Shown: one piece after another, positions 15,834 through 22,032 of the stretch
How the letters are laid out: each line of letters begins with the position of its first letter
Numbering within the stretch: the first letter of the stretch is position 1
Source: Roseovarius amoyensis
GTDB taxonomy: Bacteria; Pseudomonadota; Alphaproteobacteria; Rhodobacterales; Rhodobacteraceae
Direction: 5' to 3'
Length of the DNA stretch: 64,000 nucleotides
NCBI RefSeq assembly: GCF_003260265.1
Contig: NZ_QITQ01000002.1
Location: 124,001 to 188,000 of the forward strand
Position numbers and translations under genes: made by a program
The notes under the pieces: generated by a model
Databases searched by the model: none
The model's input: the letters and a program-made list of their open reading frames with translations, nothing else
Told to the model about the DNA's origin: nothing

Positions 15834-16351
15834 CGGAACAACTCCCCCAACGGCATCGACTGGTATTTCGGCGCGTAGGTTGCTTGAGCCCAATCCCAGA
15901 TCGCATAGGCGTCGGCTTCGTCATCCGTCTCCGGCTTCCACCCGAGAAGCTGGCACCGGGCGATGACTTCTTGCTTGATCGCCTTCTTTGCGGCCGCCGG
16001 TTTCAGGTGCGGAAAATGCTTTACGGACAGGCTCTTGCCGAGAAAGTGCTTCCGCACCGTTGCCAGATGCGCCGTCTCGCACTTCACGCCGTGGCGCCAT
16101 GCAACACCGCGCACACAGGCTACGAGCCCGATCAGGTAAGCGGATGCCTTCGGCCCGCCGACGGGGGCCTCTGCCACGATCAGGTCGGGCCGGTGCTTGT
16201 CGATGATGGTTTCCGCCAGCGTGGCGACATTGGAAAACCGCCGGTCATCCGGTGGCTTGCCAAGATCGCACGTCCATGCGCGGGGGTCCGCACCGGACGC
16301 GCCGATGCAGACCCCCGTTTTGCTCGCTATGTCGAGCGCACAGATCTTCAC
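15830..16351 (-). CDS. RuvC-like Holliday junction resolvase
   Basis: A 173-residue RNase H-fold protein. Acidic catalytic candidates are visible in order: ALDIASKTGVCIG (first Asp on strand 1), DLIVAEAPVGGP (Glu on strand 4), and ETDDEADAYAIWDWA (two Asp near the end), matching RuvC and phage resolvases. It resolves branched phage DNA before packaging and fits with the RecT/exonuclease recombination genes on the other strand. ATG at 16351 overlaps the preceding gene by 4 nt. Confidence 0.8.
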   Translation of the reverse strand: MKICALDIASKTGVCIGASGADPRAWTCDLGKPPDDRRFSNVATLAETIIDKHRPDLIVAEAPVGGPKASAYLIGLVACVRGVAWRHGVKCETAHLATVRKHFLGKSLSVKHFPHLKPAAAKKAIKQEVIARCQLLGWKPETDDEADAYAIWDWAQATYAPKYQSMPLGELFR

Positions 16352-16662
16352 TGCACGACTTCCAGCGGTGCCGGTTCGTCAAACTCCATCTCCGACTGGC
16401 CGGCAATGTGCGCCTTGACCATCGGCAGGCCGAGTTCCAGCGATCGGATCACGTCCATTGCCTTGTCCGTCGACTTGTCGCCGACCTTCATGATCTGCCG
16501 CAGGACCGAGTACGCCTTCTTGTTGAATCCGGTCTCGTCGATGAACTGGCCGATGTCGGCACGGGTTTCCGCTGCCGACGAGACCCGGTCCGCATCTTCG
16601 CGGTTGTGCTGCGCGGCCCGGTTGATCAGCGTGTCGTGGTCGATGTCGAGTTCTTCGTCCAT
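16348..16662 (-). CDS. Hypothetical helical protein, first gene of the leftward replication operon
   Basis: A 104-residue protein from MDEELDIDHDTLINRAAQ (16662), with AAAGGATTGG just upstream. Helices ADIGQFIDETGFNKKAYSVL and KSTDKAMDVIRSLELGLPM vaguely resemble the alphaproteobacterial GapR/DUF2312 layout, but I would not assign it. It is acidic at both ends. As the first gene of the operon it should be among the earliest made. Confidence 0.6.
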   Translation of the reverse strand: MDEELDIDHDTLINRAAQHNREDADRVSSAAETRADIGQFIDETGFNKKAYSVLRQIMKVGDKSTDKAMDVIRSLELGLPMVKAHIAGQSEMEFDEPAPLEVVQ

Positions 16663-16858
16663 GTCCAATCCTTTCCGTTGCTGCCCGATCTCGCTCGGGC
16701 GTGCGCCTGGTGACGACATTTGCGGTTAATGCGGGTAATCAGCCCCGGCGGCCCGCGGCATGTCGTCGTTGAGCCCTCAGCGCGCGGGCTTGAGGTTGCC
16801 GCCGTGTTGGAATTTCGTGTGAAAACGTGCTTTCCTGCCCAGCACAGGAGGAACCGAA

Positions 16859-17050
16859 ATGCTGGACAGACTGATTGAGGTGCTTGCCTGGTACGGCGGG
16901 ATCATGGTTGCCGTGCAGATTTTCGCCTACGCCAACCGGAACAACTACGACCCCGCCGCCTTCATTGTGATGCAGGGCATCGGCTGGGGCGCGCTTACCT
17001 TCATTGTCGGCATCTTCCACGTCCTTGCCGGGCCGAACGTCTGGTACTGA
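16859..17050 (+). CDS. 63-residue membrane protein, candidate lysogenic-conversion gene
   Basis: MLDRLIEVLAWYGGIMVAVQ starts a protein with two predicted membrane segments (about residues 9-24 and 34-56). AGGAGG lies 9 nt upstream. The gene is on the plus strand inside a leftward region, so the lytic leftward transcript would run antisense through it. That arrangement, plus its own ribosome-binding site, is typical of morons expressed from the prophage. Superinfection exclusion is a possible role; nothing in the sequence proves it. Confidence 0.6.
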   Translation: MLDRLIEVLAWYGGIMVAVQIFAYANRNNYDPAAFIVMQGIGWGALTFIVGIFHVLAGPNVWY

Positions 17051-17133
17051 CAGACCGCCGGAAACAGTGAGTTTCCATTCCCACGGGTGTAATTCAGGCC
17101 GTGAATACCCACGTATTTCAGCGGGTTGGGGCA

Positions 17134-17391
17134 TCACTGGCCCCCGTTTGTCGGGGAGGATGCGGAGCGTTCGGCCTCATGTGTGGAATCTGCGACTGGC
17201 GCCCGGAAATTGAACAGGTCGAGAGGGCAGTCGATGCCGATCTCGCCGCACATGTCAGCGAGAACCCCGTACCAACCGGCAGAAAAGATGTTGTCAGAAC
17301 AAGCGTTGCTGATTGCGGCCTTCGAAACCCCAAGCCGCGCGGCCATAGCTTTACGCCCGAGGGCATCGCACATTTCGGAAACAGTCATCAT
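17134..17391 (-). CDS. Cro-like/carph-isopro-type repressor
   Basis: An 85-residue protein. The helix-turn-helix is clear: GRKAMAARLGVSKAAISNAC, followed by SAGWYGVLADMCGEIGIDCP and a short disordered tail. The start is set at ATG 17391 because the predicted -10 (17398-17403) places transcription initiation at about 17391, which would make the mRNA leaderless. A further ATG at 17409 lies within the operator and upstream of the start of transcription. It is the divergent partner of the XRE repressor at 17481, so it is the candidate lytic (Cro-role) regulator. Confidence 0.75.
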   Translation of the reverse strand: MMTVSEMCDALGRKAMAARLGVSKAAISNACSDNIFSAGWYGVLADMCGEIGIDCPLDLFNFRAPVADSTHEAERSASSPTNGGQ

Positions 17392-17397
17392 GCCCAG

Positions 17398-17426
17398 ATC
17401 GTAGTACATAATTTATGTACCAGCAA
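17398..17426 (-). promoter_or_regulatory. Leftward promoter with operator O1 in its spacer
   Basis: Minus-strand -35 TTGCTG (17426-17421), spacer 17420-17404, -10 TACGAT (17403-17398). The 17-bp spacer is exactly the perfect palindrome GTACATAATTTATGTAC. A repressor bound there would block RNA polymerase directly. Confidence 0.65.
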
Positions 17427-17445
17427 GACCACAGATTTATGTTCG

Positions 17446-17474
17446 TTCACATTTTCTGTACCTGCGGCGATAAT
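17446..17474 (+). promoter_or_regulatory. Promoter of the XRE repressor (predicted leaderless)
   Basis: TTCACA (17446-17451), 17-bp spacer and GATAAT (17469-17474) are each 5 of 6 to consensus. The ATG at 17481 begins 7 nt after the -10, at the expected transcription start, with no room for a Shine-Dalgarno. A half operator (CTGTAC, 17456-17461) lies in the spacer. Confidence 0.65.
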
Positions 17475-17480
17475 CGCGAG

Positions 17481-17813
17481 ATGACTTATGAGGAAAAGGC
17501 CGCCCTGGCCCGCACTGGAGATTACAGCAAAGAGGCCGTCGCGGTTCGATTGCGCGCGGCTCGTAATGCGGCTGGCTTGAGTCAGGCCGAGTTGGGTAAG
17601 GCCGCGCGTAATAGCAAGGCGGCAATCAGCAACGCAGAGCAGGCATTATCGTACCCCGGCAGGCCCGTATTGATCTACCTGTACCGAGAGCACAGGATTG
17701 ATCTGAACTTCATAGTTTGTGGCGATTTCGTCCAGCTTCCCGGTGATGTGCAGGACCGCCTTTTTGCCGCCCTTTCAGGCGCCATCCGTGGATCGGATCG
17801 ATCACAAGGTTAA
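17481..17813 (+). CDS. XRE-family prophage repressor
   Basis: A 110-residue protein from MTYEEKAALARTGDYS (17481). The XRE domain spans about residues 18-75: VRLRAARNAAGLSQAELGKA and then RNSKAAISNAEQ as the recognition helix. The C-terminal part (VQLPGDVQDRLFAALSGA) is short and lacks the Ser/Lys self-cleavage domain of lambda CI, so induction must use another route. It lies divergent from the Cro-like gene across operator O1 and upstream of operators O2/O3, which marks it as the probable lysogeny repressor. Start choice rests on the leaderless promoter. Confidence 0.78.
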   Translation: MTYEEKAALARTGDYSKEAVAVRLRAARNAAGLSQAELGKAARNSKAAISNAEQALSYPGRPVLIYLYREHRIDLNFIVCGDFVQLPGDVQDRLFAALSGAIRGSDRSQG

Positions 17814-17988
17814 GGTCTACCCCGAGTCGCCTCAGTATTGGTCCGATCCTAAAAATAAGATAACGCACTACACTCCCTCCCAAAACTTACATCCTCAATT
17901 ATGGTTCTCGCGTTGCGCGATCATCGTCAAGGCGATGCGCGTCATAGTGGCTTTGTTCGCCCCTAGATTCGCACATCTTACGTAAGCC
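17814..17988. other. AT-rich spacer between repressor and early promoter
   Basis: No gene is seen here. The stretch 17,840-17,900 is notably AT-rich (TCCTAAAAATAAGATAACGC) compared with the surrounding phage DNA and could hold a transcription end for the repressor or a small RNA. Confidence 0.3.
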
Positions 17989-18005
17989 GTACAGATTTTC
18001 TGTAC
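17989..18005. promoter_or_regulatory. Operator O2
   Basis: The 17-bp perfect inverted repeat GTACAGATTTTCTGTAC (7-bp arms, 3-bp centre) shares GTACA-N7-TGTAC with O1 and O3. It ends 8 bp upstream of the -35 of the rightward promoter. Confidence 0.7.
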
Positions 18006-18013
18006 TTTCTATG

Positions 18014-18042
18014 TTGACGGTACATTTTTAGTGTACCATACT
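18014..18042 (+). promoter_or_regulatory. Rightward early promoter with operator O3 in its spacer
   Basis: TTGACG (18014-18019) and CATACT (18037-18042) flank a 17-bp spacer that is exactly the palindrome GTACATTTTTAGTGTAC (18020-18036). O2 and O3 centres are 31 bp apart, about three helical turns, suitable for cooperative binding. It would drive the whole rightward early operon. Confidence 0.7.
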
Positions 18043-18090
18043 CTCCCCCATCCCCGCCGATACTACCAGGCGGATAGATGGGAGGCCGGA

Positions 18091-18411
18091 ATGTACGTCC
18101 GCATATCAACACAGATTGACGAGACCTATGACGAGGCTGGCGAACTGCCCGTCGTCATCACCTACGACATCGAAGGCGATGAATGCACCGCCGAACCCTA
18201 TAGCTGGGGCGGATCGCGCGGGACGGACCTGCGCCTTGATGCCGAGGTCTACAACGTCAAGATCGGCAACCTCAACCTGAGCCGCGATCAAGCCGTCCTG
18301 CTTTTCAGCGACGAACAGCGCGACGGCGAACAGTTCCTCAAACAGCTTGAAGAATACGCCGCAGAACGTGCCGCCGCCCGCTACCGGGAAGGCGAACTCT
18401 GCGCCGCCTGA
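18091..18411 (+). CDS. First gene of the early operon, unknown
   Basis: A 106-residue protein starting at MYVRISTQIDETYDEAG (18091), with GGGAGG 6 nt upstream; a frame to 18031 lies over the operator and is rejected. It is acidic, with beta strands in the first half and a long helix at the end (EQFLKQLEEYAAERAAARYR). It is made immediately after derepression. Phage first genes often encode host take-over or anti-defence proteins, but no motif shows this here. Confidence 0.65.
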   Translation: MYVRISTQIDETYDEAGELPVVITYDIEGDECTAEPYSWGGSRGTDLRLDAEVYNVKIGNLNLSRDQAVLLFSDEQRDGEQFLKQLEEYAAERAAARYREGELCAA

Positions 18412-18443
18412 ACTTCTCCCAAGCCGCCGCCTGCGGCCACCTT

Positions 18444-18476
18444 CCCGGCGGGGTTACGCGCCTCGCCGGGCTTTTT
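18444..18476 (+). terminator. Intrinsic terminator/attenuator inside the early operon
   Basis: The stem CCCGGCG (18444-18450) pairs with CGCCGGG (18464-18470) and is followed by CTTTTT. It separates the first early gene from the rest, so downstream expression would need read-through or antitermination. Confidence 0.65.
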
Positions 18477-18493
18477 ACAGAAGGGAACACGAC

Positions 18494-18757
18494 ATGAAAG
18501 TAACGCTCCACAACCTGAAATCGGTCAGGGCTGATTGCAGCCCGGCGACAGCACCAGATGGGTGGCTGACCATGTTCGATCGCGACGGCAACGAGATCAC
18601 CATCTTCATGGAATACCGGCTGGCAGAGGCAATCGTTGATGCTTGGTACAGCGAAGACGACGAACCGGAACCGCCGACCTACGACGATGCCCTTGCCACC
18701 AAATGCGATGTCCTGGCCCGTGAGCGGGAAGCGATGAAACTCAAGGGGATGGTGTGA
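18494..18757 (+). CDS. Early small protein with DRDGNEITI motif
   Basis: An 87-residue acidic protein from MKVTLHNLKSVRADCSP (18494), with AAGGGAACACGAC before it. Residues 31-42 (FDRDGNEITIFM) recur in related form in the 19997 gene (ARDRGGDEITIVL), suggesting a shared small beta fold or a duplicated domain. The C-terminal codons (REAMKLKGMV) are repeated almost exactly at the end of the 24928 gene. Function unknown. Confidence 0.6.
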   Translation: MKVTLHNLKSVRADCSPATAPDGWLTMFDRDGNEITIFMEYRLAEAIVDAWYSEDDEPEPPTYDDALATKCDVLAREREAMKLKGMV

Positions 18758-19890
18758 TGATCTTATTCAAGAACCCCGGCCAGATCGATCTGCGTGGCCT
18801 GAAAACATTTGGCCTGTCCAGCAAGGGACAAGACCAGATCGGGCGCTTCGGAACCGGCCTGAAATACGCAACTGCTGTTATCGTGCGCAATGGCGGGGCT
18901 GTCTCGATCTGGGCAGATGGCCGCTGGAACGAGATCACTACCCGAACAGACAGCTTTCGCGGCGCCGACATTCAGCACGTCACCATGAACGGCGACGATC
19001 TGCCTTTCACGACCGATCTTGGCCGTGATTGGGAAATCTGGATGGCATTCAGAGAATTGTATGCAAACGCTCTCGATGAAGGCGGCGACGTTGACCGCTC
19101 TGACGAGCGCCCGGTGCCGAGCGATGACGAGACGATCGTTGCTGTCACCCTCGACGCTTTCGAGGCGATCTTTTTTTCGATGGAGGAACACTTCATCGGA
19201 GGCGACGAAGCTCCAATCTGGTCCAGCGACGACATGGACGTATATCGCGGCCGATCCCCGTTCGTGTTTTATCGCGGTATCGCAGTTCAGAAGCTGAAAA
19301 CTCCGGCTGCCTATCGGTACAACCTGAAAGGCTATGTTGATCTGACCGAGGATCGAACAGCCAAGTATTCTTGGCAGGTACAGAACCGCATCGCAGCGGC
19401 ATTGCTCAAGTGCGACGACCCGTCGATCACCGATGCCGCCTGCGATCAGCGGAACGAGTTCGAGGCCAAGATAGATTTCACGGACGTTTCTGAAGCGCCT
19501 TCCGAGGTGTTCCTTGGCAGCGCGGTCAAGGCTGGTGCAAACTGCAACCCGACAGCCACGGCAATTGTACGGTCTCAACTGCCCCCGGACGGTAGTGAGG
19601 CGACCGTACTTCAAAAGGGTGCGCCTGGCGCTGAATGCCTTAGCAACGCGCTTCATACGCTGCGCGCCATTGGGGCTGACCTCTCCAAAGCGAAGTTTGT
19701 TCTGGCAGAGGGCATACCGATCTACCGCGACTATGACGTGCGCGGCGATGCGGTGTTCCTGTCTGAAAGCATCTTCGAGAACGAAGCCCGCATGACGATT
19801 GCCGTGATCGAAGGATATGCGGGCGTCGTTGGCGGCGGGTGGATGGCGAAACGGTTGATCGAACTGTCCTCCGCTGGGGCAGACCAATGA
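18757..19890 (+). CDS. GHKL-like ATPase of unknown function, motif order apparently permuted
   Basis: A 377-residue protein; ATG at 18757 is coupled by TGATG. Near the N-terminus QIGRFGTGLKYATAVIVRNG (about 27-46) looks like the G2 glycine box of Hsp90/GHKL ATPases, while FRELYANALDEGG (98-110) looks like the N-box with its Glu, Asn and Asp. In standard GHKL proteins the N-box comes first, so the order here is reversed, as in a circular permutation. The remaining 260 residues are mixed alpha/beta with no motif I know. It lies in the early operon ahead of recombination genes. An ATP-driven anti-defence or remodelling role is speculative. Confidence 0.6.
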   Translation: MILFKNPGQIDLRGLKTFGLSSKGQDQIGRFGTGLKYATAVIVRNGGAVSIWADGRWNEITTRTDSFRGADIQHVTMNGDDLPFTTDLGRDWEIWMAFRELYANALDEGGDVDRSDERPVPSDDETIVAVTLDAFEAIFFSMEEHFIGGDEAPIWSSDDMDVYRGRSPFVFYRGIAVQKLKTPAAYRYNLKGYVDLTEDRTAKYSWQVQNRIAAALLKCDDPSITDAACDQRNEFEAKIDFTDVSEAPSEVFLGSAVKAGANCNPTATAIVRSQLPPDGSEATVLQKGAPGAECLSNALHTLRAIGADLSKAKFVLAEGIPIYRDYDVRGDAVFLSESIFENEARMTIAVIEGYAGVVGGGWMAKRLIELSSAGADQ

Positions 19891-19997
19891 CCACCCTCTG
19901 CATCCTCATAACCAGCATAGCCGTGCTGATAGCCGCTGTGTGGCTGCTGGCCAAGCTGCTGGTGTGGATCGCTGATGACGACGATTGGAGTGAGTGA
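19887..19997 (+). CDS. 36-residue single-span membrane peptide
   Basis: MTTLCILITSIAVLIAAVWL begins a peptide that is almost all one membrane helix with an acidic tail (DDDDWSE). It is coupled by ATGA to the GHKL-like gene and by TGATG to the next. The coupling supports translation; the role is unknown. Confidence 0.5.
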   Translation: MTTLCILITSIAVLIAAVWLLAKLLVWIADDDDWSE

Positions 19998-20317
19998 TGA
20001 CTGATACGGTAGAGCTTCATCCCGGACAATCAGGCATGGTCGAACTCGGACCGGAATTGTCTGGAAGTTCGGTAATAGTCGAGGGGCGCTTGATCCCCCG
20101 CCTGACCGCCAGAGATAGAGGCGGCGACGAAATCACGATTGTTCTGGATGGCCGGTTCAGCATCGACATTCCGCGCGAGCGTTCAGGGCAGATTTGCTGG
20201 ATGGTCGCCAACGCAATGGCAATAGGTGCTGGCTATCCGTCTCTTTCCGCCGATGGTGCAGACAGGCCATTCGCGCCGCGCATCGTTGGCATCTCTGACG
20301 ACGATTGGAGCGAGTGA
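19997..20317 (+). CDS. Early small beta-rich protein
   Basis: A 106-residue protein, MTDTVELHPGQSGMVELG. It contains RDRGGDEITIVLDGRF (about 36-51), a segment similar to that in the 18494 product. The last codons (SDDDWSE) repeat the end of the preceding 36-residue peptide at the DNA level. Function unknown. Confidence 0.55.
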   Translation: MTDTVELHPGQSGMVELGPELSGSSVIVEGRLIPRLTARDRGGDEITIVLDGRFSIDIPRERSGQICWMVANAMAIGAGYPSLSADGADRPFAPRIVGISDDDWSE

Positions 20318-20502
20318 TGATCGACACATACGGCCCTGACGACACAACAGCCCGTTGCTCGAATTGCGGGAAATTCATGCCGTGGCATCACAGCTGTCTT
20401 GTCGAAAAGAGCGACGGGATGCCGCTCCCATCACCAATTCTGGTGGAGATGGGAATCTGCTCGAAATGTGAGGCTGAAAAGATGCTGGAGCAGCCACAAT
20501 GA
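20317..20502 (+). CDS. Small zinc-ribbon protein
   Basis: A 61-residue protein, MIDTYGPDDTTARCSNCGKF. Two CxxC pairs (residues 14-17, CSNC, and about 48-51, CSKC) flank a short insert with histidines, typical of a treble-clef or ribbon zinc site. Coupled by TGATG. Probably nucleic acid or protein binding. Confidence 0.6.
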   Translation: MIDTYGPDDTTARCSNCGKFMPWHHSCLVEKSDGMPLPSPILVEMGICSKCEAEKMLEQPQ

Positions 20503-20936
20503 CCCTGACAGACGACATTCGCCGGGACTTGTCACGCCCGCAAGTAGCCAAGAAATCATCCGGGAAATGGCACGTCGTTAGTGACGACCCAGCGCCGGGT
20601 TGGGTTGGAGTTGCGGGGCCGTCGTTTGGTGTCAGGACGCCCACTACGGCAACCGATCTTAACGGTGAAGATTATATCGCGCGCCACGCAGACGCCCGCC
20701 GCATTGCCCGCGTCCCCGAAATGGAGGCCCGCATCCTTGCTGATGCAGAAGCCCTGAAAGCGGCGGATGAACACTTGGTCAAGCGGCTGAAAGCGTTGCA
20801 GACGTATTTCAACTTGGACGAGGAAGAACTGGCATCGCTGACGAAAGACGAGCGGGCTGACACTATACGCCAACATCGCCTGATTTCCGAGGCCCTCACC
20901 GCCTACCGCAAAGCACGGGAGGGGCAGGATGACTGA
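20499..20936 (+). CDS. Hypothetical early protein
   Basis: A 145-residue protein, MTLTDDIRRDLSRPQVAKKS. The N-terminal 60 residues are extended and glycine/proline-rich; the rest forms long charged helices (EMEARILADAEALKAADEHL) and probably a coiled coil. It overlaps the preceding gene by 4 nt and the next by 8 nt. No family recognised. Confidence 0.55.
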   Translation: MTLTDDIRRDLSRPQVAKKSSGKWHVVSDDPAPGWVGVAGPSFGVRTPTTATDLNGEDYIARHADARRIARVPEMEARILADAEALKAADEHLVKRLKALQTYFNLDEEELASLTKDERADTIRQHRLISEALTAYRKAREGQDD

Positions 20937-21036
20937 CCGTCGCCGCACCCCTTCCGGCTGGTGGCTATGCCCCGTGGCGGCCCTCGGCCTGCTGTGCTGG
21001 GCCGTAGCTGGCATCATCATATGGAGCGCAATCTGA
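20929..21036 (+). CDS. 35-residue single-span membrane peptide
   Basis: MTDRRRTPSGWWLCPVAALG continues into a hydrophobic helix (LLCWAVAGIIIWSAI), with positive N-terminal residues predicting a cytoplasmic N-terminus. It overlaps the upstream gene by 8 nt and the exonuclease start by 1 nt (TGATG). Second tiny membrane peptide of this operon. Confidence 0.5.
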   Translation: MTDRRRTPSGWWLCPVAALGLLCWAVAGIIIWSAI

Positions 21037-22028
21037 TGGCATTGGAAATACAGGAAATCCCTGACGGTCATGTGATCGAGGAACCGGGCGCGTACCGCTG
21101 TTCGATGGCGGCCTATCACAGCCAGGACATTTGCCCCGGCCCGTCTGTTTCTTCGACGGGCTTGCGGAAACTGGCGCTGCAATCGCCGTGGGCGTTCTGG
21201 AAAACTTGGGACGGCAACCCGGATCGGTATCCCGAGAAAGAGCCGTCACCGAGTTTGATCCTTGGACGGGCCGCACATGCGCTGATCCTTGGCGACGAGG
21301 TTTTCGACGAGCATTTCATCTACGTGCCCGACGACGCGCCGCCCCGGCCCACGGCAACACAGGTCGCCGCCTTTGAACGGACGGGCAAATGGTCTGACAG
21401 CGCCGCGCCCCGTGCCGAGTTTTGGGATGCCTTCGATGCTCGGGCCGAAGGCCGGCACCTGCTGACGGCGGATCAATCCGAGAAGATCGTCTACATGGCG
21501 GAAAGCCTTGCCGCGAACCCGCAGTGTGTGGAGTTGCTGCGCTCCGACCTGATCGAGATCAGCATGATCTGGCAGGATGCGCCGACGGGGATCTGGGTCA
21601 AGAGCCGCCCGGACTGCCTGCCGACGAACGGCGCCGATGTTTCCGACCTCAAGACGATCGCGCCGAAGGGGGCCGACTTTCGCTTGGCCGTGCAGCGCGC
21701 GACCACCGACCACGGCTATTACATTCAGATGGCGCTGGCCCTGATGGGGGCGGAAGAAGTCTTGGGCGCCACGGCTGCCGATTGCGCCTTGGTGTTCCTG
21801 CAAACGACGGAGCCCTACGAGTGCGCGCCGCTGTTTATCGACCAGGACACGCTTTATCTCGGCCGCGTTCTTATCCGGCACGCATTGGACACGATGGCGC
21901 GGTGCCTTGAGACGGGCGACTGGCCGGGCATCGGCGTTGATCCCGTCACCTACGCATTGCCGCCGAGCATGTCGGGACGGCTCTACGAACTGCAAGCCGC
22001 CGGCGAACTTCCCAAACTAGAGGACTGA
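21036..22028 (+). CDS. RecE/YqaJ-type PD-(D/E)XK exonuclease
   Basis: A 330-residue protein starting MALEIQEIPDGHVI (21036). It has YHSQDICPGPSVSSTGLRKL and LILGRAAHALIL as in exonuclease VIII/DUF3799 proteins, and the nuclease core VKSRPDCLPTNG followed by VSDLKTIA, in which Asp, Asp and Lys form the PD-(D/E)XK site. It resects double-stranded ends 5' to 3' to give single strands for the neighbouring RecT annealase. Adjacent order, with a 4-nt gap, is the classic two-component phage recombination system. Confidence 0.85.
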   Translation: MALEIQEIPDGHVIEEPGAYRCSMAAYHSQDICPGPSVSSTGLRKLALQSPWAFWKTWDGNPDRYPEKEPSPSLILGRAAHALILGDEVFDEHFIYVPDDAPPRPTATQVAAFERTGKWSDSAAPRAEFWDAFDARAEGRHLLTADQSEKIVYMAESLAANPQCVELLRSDLIEISMIWQDAPTGIWVKSRPDCLPTNGADVSDLKTIAPKGADFRLAVQRATTDHGYYIQMALALMGAEEVLGATAADCALVFLQTTEPYECAPLFIDQDTLYLGRVLIRHALDTMARCLETGDWPGIGVDPVTYALPPSMSGRLYELQAAGELPKLED

Positions 22029-22032
22029 CAGA

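Noticed and set aside
16739-17137. 132-codon minus-strand frame over the small membrane gene
   Set aside because: No ribosome-binding site and implausible composition; the plus-strand gene has a strong AGGAGG and membrane helices.
18763-19887. 374-codon minus-strand frame opposite the GHKL-like gene
   Set aside because: The plus-strand frame is coupled to neighbours and carries conserved-looking motifs; the antisense has none.
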